A stretch of DNA of 16,257 bases, from contig DALYLR010000055.1 in NCBI GenBank assembly GCA_031976175.1, forward strand, positions 1 to 16,257, written 5' to 3'. Shown here in pieces: positions 1-7,429 of this stretch. The position numbers and the translations under genes were made by a program. Position 1 is the first letter of the stretch; the number at the start of each line of letters is the position of its first letter. Under the pieces are notes generated by a model. That model was not told where the DNA came from and did not search any database. It saw only the letters and a program-made list of their open reading frames with translations. The DNA is from DMER01 sp003451645. Its GTDB lineage: Bacteria; Pseudomonadota; Alphaproteobacteria; Micropepsales; Micropepsaceae.

Positions 1-1
1 C

Positions 2-52
2 GCCGCCGATGGCGGTGGTGGGGGCTGCGGCGGTGGAGGGTGTGGTTCCTGA
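2..52 (+). CDS. C-terminal end of a Gly/Cys-rich protein (partial)
   Basis: Reading from base 2 there is an open frame that ends at TGA 50-52 and encodes a tail of Ala-Ala-Asp followed by runs of glycine broken by single cysteines, ending in Cys-Gly-Ser. Such Gly-rich tails with isolated Cys are typical of the C-termini of several bacterial membrane protein families, for example TIGR04222-type proteins. Only 16 residues are visible, so the family cannot be fixed. The gene would converge on grpE, whose stop codon lies 15 bp further on. Alternatively this is non-coding GC-rich DNA. The opposite strand also has a short GTG-initiated open frame here, which I find less convincing. Confidence 0.4.
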   Translation, partial: AADGGGGGCGGGGCGS

Positions 53-67
53 CACGGCCCCCAAGCC

Positions 68-715
68 TTAGGCCTTGGTGTCCAGTTTGCCGCCCAGGTC
101 TGCGCCGCCTGTTGGCCGAGTGGCATCGGGAGACACAGGGCCTCTGCTCACAACCACCATCGCGGGTCTGATCAAGCGGCCAGCAAGTGTAAAGCCATGC
201 TGTGCCACATCGCTGATGTGACCCTCGGGCGTCTCAGGGTTGGGCGCTTCAGCTATGGCCTGATGTAGATTGGGGTCAAAACGCTCACCCTTTGGATCAA
301 GCCGCTTGAGTTGATGCCGCTCAAAAACGGCCAGCATTTGGTTCTCCGTTGCCTCGATCCCGGTAAGCAAGTTACTGATTTGAGGAGACAGGTTCTTCCT
401 CGCCTCGACAGGCACGGCCTCCAACGCCCGGCGGAAATTGTCCGCGACATCGAGCAGGTCCTTGGCAAAACGCTGAATACCGAATTGCGAGGCCTCGGTG
501 CGTTCACGGTCGGCGCGCTTGCGTAGGTTCTCGGTCTCTGCCACCGCACGCAAATAGCGGTCTTTCATGTCATTGAGTTCGGCTTGCAAAGCTGCGGCAT
601 GGGCTGCGGCGTGCGCGATATCCGCCGAGGCTTGGTCCAAAGCGGCCTCCGCGCCTTGCGGGTTGAACTCCGGATTTGAGTTTGGGGGAACTGAAGGTTG
701 TTTTGGGTCGGACAT
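68..715 (-). CDS. grpE: GrpE, nucleotide exchange factor for DnaK
   Basis: GrpE is the cytosolic co-chaperone that releases ADP from DnaK, completing the DnaK-DnaJ-GrpE folding cycle. The 215-residue product has the expected layout: a charged, low-complexity N-terminus, a long helical dimerisation region with RYLRAVAETENLRKR, and the C-terminal beta domain with RFDPNLHQAI and GRLIRPAMVVVS. Length is normal for the family. I chose ATG 713-715 (MSDPKQ), which leaves a typical acidic start. An upstream in-frame ATG at 746-748 would add 11 residues, but it lies inside a candidate -10 element and has no ribosome site. In many alphaproteobacteria grpE directly follows hrcA; here a gene on the other strand lies between them. 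I see no CIRCE element (TTAGCACTC-N9-GAGTGCTAA) upstream. Confidence 0.96.
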   Translation of the reverse strand: MSDPKQPSVPPNSNPEFNPQGAEAALDQASADIAHAAAHAAALQAELNDMKDRYLRAVAETENLRKRADRERTEASQFGIQRFAKDLLDVADNFRRALEAVPVEARKNLSPQISNLLTGIEATENQMLAVFERHQLKRLDPKGERFDPNLHQAIAEAPNPETPEGHISDVAQHGFTLAGRLIRPAMVVVSRGPVSPDATRPTGGADLGGKLDTKA

Positions 716-746
716 GCTGTTGACTCTGATCGTGGGATTGAGGCCC

Positions 747-775
747 ATATAAGGGTAAACTGAGCGGACCGGAAG
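747..775 (-). promoter_or_regulatory. candidate sigma-32 (RpoH) promoter of grpE
   Basis: On the minus strand a CTTC box (772-775) is followed by exactly 18 bases and then CTTATAT (747-753), with GGG next. The alphaproteobacterial RpoH consensus, as I recall it, is CTTG, 17-18 bases, CYTATnT-nnG. The -10 matches fully, including the trailing G, and the -35 differs at one base. Transcription would begin about 25 bases before the grpE ATG at 715. The match is by eye, and a heat-shock promoter is what grpE would be expected to have. Confidence 0.45.
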
Positions 776-833
776 GGGTGGCCTCGTATCAAGAGGGCTA
801 TTCGTCCTGCGGCCGTCAGCCAGGAGGCGGAAT

Positions 834-2428
834 ATGTCTAGTCTTTATAAGATCTTGGCCGGGGCTTGTGCTCTGACTGTGCTGATGGCCCAGGCCCCGC
901 CTGCCCCCCCAACTATCCCGTTGCAGCCGCTTCCCGCAGCGCCTGCGCCACCAGCAATCGCCCCGTTGCCGCGAACGGTTCCGCTCCCTGGTGTGGAGCC
1001 ACTATCGGCGGAGGAGTTGCGAGATCATGTGCGTGGATGCGAGGGCGGCCCCGGAACGTCGCGACAATTCCAATATCAAAGTTGTTCAGCCATCATTCTC
1101 GCCCGTCCGGCAGTTGCCAAAGACGTCCTGGCACGCGCCTATTTCAAGAGGGGCCAAACGGCATTTGAGTTGGGGCATCTCGACAAAGCGGATGCCGATC
1201 TCAGCCAAGCCCTGATCATGGATGCGAGCGCCGCCCTTGTCTGGAGCGAACGGGCACGCGTTCGGTTTTATCGGGACAAGTTCGATCTGGCCCTGGCGGA
1301 TGCAGCCCAAGCGATCAAGTTGAGGGCCGATCTGGCAGACGCGTACTACCATCGTGGCAACGCCTATACCGGCAAGCGCGACTTTGCCAAAGCCATCGAG
1401 GCCTATACGGACGCAATCAAGCACAACCCAAGATTTTCGTTTGCCTATGCTGATCGCGGCATCGCGCATTTGCGCCTGGAGAAGTTTGACGAGGCAATCG
1501 CCGATATCGGGAAATCATTCGCCCTGGAAGGCAAGCGCATCCCCTGGGCGGCCGCGCAGCTGGAAGAGGCGAAGGCTGCCAGAGCCGCGTTGAAAGTGCG
1601 TGCTATCGCCCTTGCGGCCTTGCCGAAGAAAAAGACCGTGTCACCCGCGGCACCTCAGATCACGATCACCACAACGGGAAATCCTTCGGCAGGAGACATT
1701 CCCGACAATGATCTCGACGTGCCAGTGCTGACCCAGAGGGTGGCGCTCGTCATTGGTAATGGTCAGTACGCGCATATCAGCAAGCTCAAGAATGCCGAGC
1801 ATGATGCGAAGGATGTCGCAGAGGCTCTGAAAGCGGCCGGATATTCCGTCTACGGCTATCCGGCGCTCAACATGACGCGTCAGAAGATGACCGAGGCGAT
1901 CAAGGCGTTTCAAACTGCTGCGGCAGCCGCTGATACTGCGATCGTCTGGTATGCAGGGCATGGGCAGGAATTCGAGACCGGAGGCGCACTGCCGACCAAT
2001 TGGGTGATCCCAGTTGATTTCTCGCCAGACGATGATGTGTGGGACGGTGCCGTGTCGTTGACCAGGCTCATGTGACGCCTGCTCGCACCTTGCGCCTGGT
2101 GGTCGTAGACGCCTGCCGCAACAACAACATCTCCACCGGTCAACGCGGTGCGCGTGGCTTTGTTGTTGAAGGCCGCTCCGACATGATGGTGGTCTATTCG
2201 ACGGGCGAGGGCAAAATCGCCAATGACGGCACCGAGGGGTCTCGCAATTCTCCCTTTGCTGCGGCCTTTTTGGAGACGCTCAAGAAACATCCCAAGGCCG
2301 ATGTGCGTTTGTTCTTTGGCGGGGTGCGGCACAGCACCATCGAGCGGACAAAGGACCTGAAACCGCCACAGGAGCCTGAGATGATCGTGCGGTTGAGCTC
2401 CATCGATCCCTTGCCACTGGCGCCTTGA
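834..2428 (+). pseudogene. secreted TPR / caspase-like (peptidase C14) protein, frameshifted between catalytic His and Cys
   Basis: The first frame (834-2075, 413 aa) starts at ATG 834 after a clear AGGAGG (822-827). It encodes a signal peptide ending near AQA (residue 21), a Pro-rich stretch, about four TPR repeats (residues ~100-232) and the start of a caspase-like domain (from RVALVIGNGQYAH, ~302) with the catalytic His in WYAGHG (His376, codon 1959-1961). It stops at TGA 2073-2075. The rest continues in another frame, running past that stop and overlapping the first frame from 2039: LRLVVVDACRNN with the catalytic Cys (codon 2114-2116), then GFVVEG, VVYSTGEGKIANDG, NSPFAAAFLETL, ending at 2428. 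No other stop interrupts either part. The shift fits loss of 1+3n bases. TPR-caspase proteins of this type are common in alphaproteobacteria; substrates are mostly unknown. No slippery heptamer is evident, so a recent indel or a sequence error is likelier than programmed frameshifting. The gene ends 1 bp from the hrcA stop. Confidence 0.85.
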
Positions 2429-2429
2429 G

Positions 2430-3506
2430 TTAGCGGCCGTCGCCAATCAGGCGGCCCACGACCTTTGCGGTGTAGTCAACCATCGGGATGATCCGTGCAT
2501 AGTTGAGGCGCGTAGGGCCAATCACGCCAATGACGCCGACAACCCTTTGCTTCTCGTCACGGTAGGGCGCGGCTACAATCGAGGACCCGGAGAGCGAAAA
2601 GAGTTTGTTCTCGGCGCCGATGAAAATACGCACGCCGTCGCCATTCTTGGCGAGCTCCAAAAGTTCGATGAGGTCGCCCTTGCGTTCAATGTCATCGAAC
2701 AGTTGGCGCACGCGCTCCAGGTCCTCATTGGCGGACATTTCGCCCAACAAGCGGGACTGGCCACGGATGATCAGGCTCGGCTGGGCTTGCGGCAGCTTCC
2801 CGGTCCATTCCGCCAAGCCCGACTGGATCAGCTTGGCGGTCAGATTGTCCAATTCGGCGCGTTGATCGGCTAGCTCGGCGGAGATTTGTGCCCGCGCTTC
2901 ATCGAGGGACCGGCCGGTTAGCCGGGCCGACAAATAGTTTGACGCCTCAACCAATGCCGAGTGCGGCAGGCCAGGCGGGGTTTCAATCACCCGGTTTTCG
3001 ACCAGCCCATCCTCGCCAATGAGAACGACCAAAGCGCGGTTGTTGCCTAGGGGCACGAACTCGACTTGCTTGAGTGGCGCCTCACGTTTGGGGGTCACAA
3101 CCAGACCCGCATGCTGGCTCAGGCCCGAGAGCAAAGTTGTTGCCTCGGTCAGGACATCCTCAACTTTGCGGCCCGCGGCGGCGATCTGCCCTTCGATGCG
3201 GCTTCGGTCGTCATCCCCCAGATTGCCAATCTCCATCAAACCATCGACAAAAAGCCGCAAGCCCATTTGTGTTGGCACGCGCCCAGCGCTCGTGTGTGGT
3301 GCGGTCAGGTACCCTGCCACCTCCAGGTCTGACATGACGTTGCGGATCGAGGCGGGCGACAATTGCACCAAGCCGCGTTGGGCCAGCGTGCGCGAGCCCA
3401 CCGGTTCGCCGGTTTCCAAATAGCTTTCGACCACAATCCGGAAAATTTCCCGCGAGCGCTCGTTGAGCTCGCCGATTTTGCTCTGTGGCGCTGTTGGCCC
3501 GGCCAT
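2430..3506 (-). CDS. hrcA: HrcA, heat-inducible transcription repressor
   Basis: HrcA represses chaperone genes by binding CIRCE operators and is kept active by GroEL. The 358-residue product has the N-terminal winged helix (ELNERSREIFRIVVESYLETGEPVGSRTL written as two parts: ELNERSREIFRIVV and SYLETGEPVGSRTL), the wing signature PHTSAGRVPT, the central GAF-like and inserted domains, and the conserved C-terminus GVIGVIGPTRLNYARIIPMVDY. I chose ATG 3504-3506 (MAGPTAPQ). The frame stays open upstream to 3614, but that would add 36 residues unlike the family and overlap the divergent rph start. No good Shine-Dalgarno lies before either start. The 128-bp spacer to rph must hold both promoters; I found no CIRCE element in it. 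grpE, the usual downstream partner, is separated by the caspase gene. Confidence 0.95.
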   Translation of the reverse strand: MAGPTAPQSKIGELNERSREIFRIVVESYLETGEPVGSRTLAQRGLVQLSPASIRNVMSDLEVAGYLTAPHTSAGRVPTQMGLRLFVDGLMEIGNLGDDDRSRIEGQIAAAGRKVEDVLTEATTLLSGLSQHAGLVVTPKREAPLKQVEFVPLGNNRALVVLIGEDGLVENRVIETPPGLPHSALVEASNYLSARLTGRSLDEARAQISAELADQRAELDNLTAKLIQSGLAEWTGKLPQAQPSLIIRGQSRLLGEMSANEDLERVRQLFDDIERKGDLIELLELAKNGDGVRIFIGAENKLFSLSGSSIVAAPYRDEKQRVVGVIGVIGPTRLNYARIIPMVDYTAKVVGRLIGDGR

Positions 3507-3634
3507 TGGATGAACAATCCCAGAATTTGCGTTGTGTCGTTGCCTGTCTGTAGGTAAGCGGGTGCTGCGTCCGCGGGCAAGCCCCGTCACGCCGCACTGC
3601 AATGCCCCCCTCAAATCATAAGGCTGACTTGATT

Positions 3635-4354
3635 ATGCGCCCCTCCGGTAGAAATCCCCAAGAGCTTCGCACAGTGACATTGGAGACCGGCGTCAATGCG
3701 CATGCCGAGGGCTCTTGCCTGATCAAATTCGGGCGCACGCATGTTTTGTGCACGGCAACACTTGAAACGGGCGTCCCACCTTTCCTCAAGGGATCAGGCA
3801 AGGGATGGGTGACGGCGGAGTATGGTATGCTGCCGCGCTCCACGCATGAACGCTCGCGGCGGGAGGCGGCCACCGGCAAGCAGGGCGGGCGCACCTTGGA
3901 GATCCAGCGGCTGATCGGGCGGGCGCTGCGGACCGTTGTTGATATGCAAGTCCTCGGCGAGCGGCAGATCGTCATTGATTGCGACGTGATCCAAGCCGAT
4001 GGCGGAACGCGTACCGCCTCGATCACGGGCGGATTTGTCGCTCTGTATCAATGCCTTGCCATGATGGCGAAGGATCGTCTGATCCCCGCAATACCCATCA
4101 AAGACCATGTGGCGGCGGTGAGCTGCGGGATTTTCCGCGGCGCGCCGGTGCTCGATCTCGATTATGACGAGGACTCAGCCGCTGAGACCGATGCCAATTT
4201 CGTGCTTACGGGCAAGGGCGGGATCATCGAAATCCAAGCGACGGCGGAGAAAGAACCCTTCAGTGACAGCGAGTTCCAGGCGCTGCTGGGCCTCGCACGC
4301 GACGGCATCGGGCAGCTCGTGGGGATGCAAAAGCGGGCTTTGGGGCTTGGCTGA
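3635..4354 (+). CDS. rph: RNase PH, tRNA 3'-end processing exoribonuclease
   Basis: RNase PH is a phosphate-dependent 3'-5' exoribonuclease that trims tRNA precursors in the cytosol. The 239-residue protein matches the family throughout: it opens with MRPSGR, carries AEYGMLPRSTHERSRRE and GRTLEIQRLIGRALR (active-site and phosphate-binding segment), then QIVIDCDVIQADGGTRTASITG and DLDYDEDSAAETDANFV. ATG 3635 is chosen because it gives the canonical MRPSGR start and follows AAGG at 3620-3623; an earlier in-frame ATG at 3602 would add 11 atypical residues. It is the first gene of the rph-rdgB-hemW operon and is divergent from hrcA, a pairing common in alphaproteobacteria. Confidence 0.96.
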   Translation: MRPSGRNPQELRTVTLETGVNAHAEGSCLIKFGRTHVLCTATLETGVPPFLKGSGKGWVTAEYGMLPRSTHERSRREAATGKQGGRTLEIQRLIGRALRTVVDMQVLGERQIVIDCDVIQADGGTRTASITGGFVALYQCLAMMAKDRLIPAIPIKDHVAAVSCGIFRGAPVLDLDYDEDSAAETDANFVLTGKGGIIEIQATAEKEPFSDSEFQALLGLARDGIGQLVGMQKRALGLG

Positions 4355-4355
4355 C

Positions 4356-4958
4356 ATGGCGCGTAAGGTTCTTGAGCCGCAATTGGTCGTAGCCACTCAT
4401 AATCCAGGCAAGCTGAAGGAAATCCGAGAACTTCTGGCGCCCTTTCCCTTGGCGGTTACCAGCGCGGGCCTTCTGGGTTTGCCGGAGCCGGAGGAGACTG
4501 AGACAACCTTTGAAGGCAATGCGCGGATCAAGGCGCTCGCTGCTGCGTGCGCATCCGGGCTGCCTGCTTTGGCGGATGATTCGGGCTTTTGCGTTGAGGC
4601 GCTTGATGGGGAGCCGGGCGTCTATTCCGCCAATTGGGCAGGACCAGGCAAAGACTTCAACGGCGCCATGGCGCGGGTGCAAGAGGGCCTGGAGGCGCGC
4701 GGCATCGCGTCGTCTCCGGCGCATTTTGTTTGTGTGCTGGCGATGGCCTGGCCTGATGAGGAGGTTTTGTTCTTTCGCGGGGAAACCCATGGACATACCG
4801 CTTGGCCCATGCGCGGCTCTAAAGGATTTGGGTTTGACCCTATGTTCGTGCCCGACGGGCACACGCGGACCTTCGGGGAAATGGAGTACACGGAGAAACT
4901 GCCATTGACCCATCGCGCGCGCGCCTTTGAGAAGTTGGTCAAGGCCTGCTTTGCATGA
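4356..4958 (+). CDS. rdgB: RdgB, non-canonical purine NTP pyrophosphatase (dITP/XTP)
   Basis: This enzyme hydrolyses dITP, ITP and XTP to the monophosphate and pyrophosphate, keeping deaminated purines out of DNA and RNA. The 200-residue product contains the nucleotide-binding start VVATHNPGKLKEIRELL, the metal and catalytic segment ALADDSGFCVEALDGEPGVYSA, the GFGFDPMFVPDG loop and the C-terminal THRARAFEKL. The usual Arg after YSA is Asn here (YSANWAGP), a position that does vary. ATG 4356 follows the rph stop by one base, so translation is probably coupled. The open frame extends upstream into rph, but those residues are just rph read in another frame. The TGA overlaps the next gene's ATG (ATGA at 4955-4958). 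Confidence 0.95.
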   Translation: MARKVLEPQLVVATHNPGKLKEIRELLAPFPLAVTSAGLLGLPEPEETETTFEGNARIKALAAACASGLPALADDSGFCVEALDGEPGVYSANWAGPGKDFNGAMARVQEGLEARGIASSPAHFVCVLAMAWPDEEVLFFRGETHGHTAWPMRGSKGFGFDPMFVPDGHTRTFGEMEYTEKLPLTHRARAFEKLVKACFA

Positions 4959-6109
4959 GCGGAGATCCGGGCTTCGGCATCTATGTCCATTGGCCATTTT
5001 GTGCTGCCAAATGTCCCTATTGCGATTTCAACAGTCATGTGCGCCTCAAAATCGACGAAACACGCTGGCTTGCAGCGACCTTGCGCGAACTTGCTCAGAT
5101 GGCCGGACGGCTTGATAGAAGGCCGCGTACGGTCTCCAGTGTTTTCTTTGGGGGCGGCACGCCATCGCTTATGACGGGTGGCAGTGTTCAAGCGATCCTG
5201 GAGCGGATCGCGCACCACTTTCCCATTGACCGGGCCGTTGAGGTGACGCTCGAGGCCAACCCGACAAGTGTTGAGGCGCAGCGGTTTCGCGACTACCGCG
5301 CCGCCGGTGTCAACCGCGCGTCCTTGGGCGTACAGGCGCTTGATGATGAGGCATTGCGCAGCCTGGGGCGCTTGCACACCAAGGCCGAAGCGATGGCGGC
5401 CGTGACGCTCGCGGTCGAGATTTTCCCGAGAGTGTCCTTTGATCTGATCTATGCCCGGCCCAAACAGACGACGGCCGCATGGAATCGGGAATTAGCGGAG
5501 GCCCTGTCTTACGGCCCTACGCATCTGTCCGTATACCAACTGACCTTTGAGGAGGGCACCCCGTTCGAGGCTTTGCGGCAGGCGGGCAAGATGAAACCTT
5601 TGGATGACGATACGTCGGCGGAGCAGTACAGGCTGAGCCAAGAGATGTTGGACGCGGCGGGCCTGCCTGCTTATGAGATTTCCAATCATGCAAAGCCGGG
5701 CGATGAGGCGCGGCACAATCTCCTCTATTGGCGGTATGGGGAGTATTTGGGCCTAGGCCCCGGCGCGCATGGGCGGGTGTGGATAGACGGTCAATTGCAC
5801 GCGACCGAGACCGTGAAGCTGCCTGAGGCTTGGGCTCAAAAGGTGGAAGCAGAAGGGGCTGGGCTCACAGTCTGCCGGCCTGTCGCGTCAGCGCAACAAG
5901 CGGAGGAAGCTTTGTTGATGGGTATGCGGCTGACCGAGGGTGTGTCGTTGGATCGTATAGCGCACTTGCGCGGGCGCGCCCTTGATCCCGCACGGCTCGC
6001 CGACCTTGTCCAAGCGGGGCTGGTAGTGATCGAAAACGACACCTTACGCGCCGCGCCGGAGGGGCGGCTTGTGCTCAACGCCATCCTCGCGCAGCTGGCG
6101 CGAGACTGA
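4955..6109 (+). CDS. hemW: HemW, radical-SAM heme chaperone (formerly annotated as HemN-like)
   Basis: HemW binds heme and a 4Fe-4S cluster and is thought to deliver heme to membrane haemoproteins. It resembles coproporphyrinogen III dehydrogenase but lacks the HemN-specific N-terminal extension. The 384-residue protein starts almost directly with the radical-SAM core: VHWPFCAAKCPYCDFN with cluster ligands Cys16, Cys20 and Cys23, then the SAM-binding FFGGGTPSLM, EANPTSV, and the C-terminal HNLLYWRYGEYLGLGPGAHGR typical of HemW. The length and short N-terminus favour HemW over HemN. It overlaps rdgB by four bases as the third gene of the operon. The downstream lppC gene converges, with only two bases between the stop codons and no clear terminator. 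Confidence 0.93.
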   Translation: MSGDPGFGIYVHWPFCAAKCPYCDFNSHVRLKIDETRWLAATLRELAQMAGRLDRRPRTVSSVFFGGGTPSLMTGGSVQAILERIAHHFPIDRAVEVTLEANPTSVEAQRFRDYRAAGVNRASLGVQALDDEALRSLGRLHTKAEAMAAVTLAVEIFPRVSFDLIYARPKQTTAAWNRELAEALSYGPTHLSVYQLTFEEGTPFEALRQAGKMKPLDDDTSAEQYRLSQEMLDAAGLPAYEISNHAKPGDEARHNLLYWRYGEYLGLGPGAHGRVWIDGQLHATETVKLPEAWAQKVEAEGAGLTVCRPVASAQQAEEALLMGMRLTEGVSLDRIAHLRGRALDPARLADLVQAGLVVIENDTLRAAPEGRLVLNAILAQLARD

Positions 6110-6111
6110 GG

Positions 6112-7395
6112 TCAGAAGCCCGCCCGTTGGAACGAGGCCGGTGCAGGATCCACAACCGATAGCCCGCCTTGGCCCTTGATCTCCATGACCGCGAGGCCGC
6201 GCTCGGTGAGGCCATCCGGCATGAACCGGAAAATCCCATCGATGCCAGCAAAGCCGTTGGGGTCAGTGATGGTAGCAACCGTGTACCGCTTGCCCTTCTC
6301 ACCACCCGCCAGGACTGCCGTTAGGGCGACCGCATCATAAGAGAGTGAGGCGATCGCCGGCGGTCTCTCCCCATAGGTCTGCTCAAAGCGCTGGTTGAAG
6401 TTCTGCCGGGGCTCGCGGGGCGGCAGCACATACCAGCCGCCAATGAGGGCCGGTTCGGCGGTCACGCTGGGGTCGTCCCACTTGGCGGTCCCTAAGAAGC
6501 GGGTGCGCTGGGCGTTCACGCCCTTGACTGTCAATATGGGTGCGAGCGAACGCAGCATCGTTCCGCCTTCGGGCAGAAAGATTGAGTCAAAGCCCAATTT
6601 CGCAACCTTCTTGACAGCGCCTTCTAGCGCTTGCGGATCGGGCTGATAGCGCTCCACCGCCACAATTTGGCGGCCATTGGCAACGACTTCCTTCTGGAAG
6701 GCCGCTTCCACCCGCAGCCCGTAAGCATTGTCGGGGATAAGAGCCACAAAGCGCTGACGGCCTTCCTGCGAGGCACGGCGCACGATCCGGCGCACCTCTT
6801 CCTCTGGGGGGAAACTCAGGAGAAAGACGCCATTACCTGCAACAGAGCGGTCGTTGGAGAAGGCGATCAATGGGACCTGACGCTGGGCCGCAATGGGCGC
6901 CACTGTCCGGACATCGGCGGCCAAGAGAGGCCCCAAGATGATTTCAGCGCCCTTTTGCAAGGCAGTTTGCGCCGCGGCAGCAGCCTCCTCCGGGGTCGAT
7001 CCTGTATCGCCCGGCATCAAGACCAGGTTCTTGGAGTTGGAATCAAAGACCGCCATTTGGGCGGCATCCAGCAACGACTTCGCAGCCGAGCGGATTTGTT
7101 TGTCCTTGTGATTTAGGGGCAACAGGATCGCCACCTTCACATCCTTGGAGTTAGCGACAGCCGCCGCCGGTGCGCCCGTCTCCTTGCCCAAAGTCACAGC
7201 CGTTGGCGGTGCTACGGGGGGCAGCGGCTCGGTCTTTTGCTGCGGGGCGCGGGGTTCATCCATCATCATGGGAAGCGCGCCGCATCCCGCCAGCAGCAAG
7301 GCTGCGCTGGACAGAGTGCCGATCGTGAGCGTCCAAAAGCCACTGCGGTGGTTCTTGCTATTCGTGCTGTGCATAGTCCTGTATCTCTCGGTCAT
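6112..7395 (-). CDS. lppC: LppC/LpoA-type penicillin-binding protein activator, outer-membrane lipoprotein
   Basis: The product has a type I periplasmic-binding-protein fold like the C-terminal domain of E. coli LpoA, which activates PBP1A. It probably acts on peptidoglycan synthesis from the outer membrane. From ATG 7393-7395 it is 427 residues: a basic N-region, a hydrophobic stretch, lipobox LLAGC with lipidated Cys38, a Pro/Ala-rich linker, then VKVAILLPLNHKDKQIRSAAKSLLDAAQMAVFD and the rest of the binding fold (GAEIILGPLLAADVRTVAPIA, VPLIAFSNDRSVA). It lacks LpoA's N-terminal TPR domain, as alphaproteobacterial versions usually do. This start has AGGA five bases upstream. An earlier ATG at 7429-7431 would overlap the rsmI start; a later one at 7374 has its AGGA too close. 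Confidence 0.9.
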   Translation of the reverse strand: MTERYRTMHSTNSKNHRSGFWTLTIGTLSSAALLLAGCGALPMMMDEPRAPQQKTEPLPPVAPPTAVTLGKETGAPAAAVANSKDVKVAILLPLNHKDKQIRSAAKSLLDAAQMAVFDSNSKNLVLMPGDTGSTPEEAAAAAQTALQKGAEIILGPLLAADVRTVAPIAAQRQVPLIAFSNDRSVAGNGVFLLSFPPEEEVRRIVRRASQEGRQRFVALIPDNAYGLRVEAAFQKEVVANGRQIVAVERYQPDPQALEGAVKKVAKLGFDSIFLPEGGTMLRSLAPILTVKGVNAQRTRFLGTAKWDDPSVTAEPALIGGWYVLPPREPRQNFNQRFEQTYGERPPAIASLSYDAVALTAVLAGGEKGKRYTVATITDPNGFAGIDGIFRFMPDGLTERGLAVMEIKGQGGLSVVDPAPASFQRAGF

Positions 7396-7429
7396 GGAAG
7401 TCCTGGTGCCCCCGCCCATCCGTTCCGTC

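Noticed and set aside
61..78. CCAAGCC-TTA-GGCCTTGG hairpin over the grpE stop codon
   Set aside because: The stem needs a bulge, is short and has no T-run, so I do not call it a terminator.
720..753. TTGACT...TATAAG as a sigma-70 promoter for the caspase gene
   Set aside because: The spacing between the two boxes is 22 bases, too long for a normal promoter.
3507..3634. Possible CIRCE operator between hrcA and rph
   Set aside because: No TTAGCACTC-N9-GAGTGCTAA or close variant is present in the spacer; no clear -35/-10 pair could be fixed either.
4260..5377. Two minus-strand open frames of about 245-251 residues
   Set aside because: They are antisense to rdgB and hemW, have no recognisable domain or ribosome site, and are explained by GC-rich codon bias.
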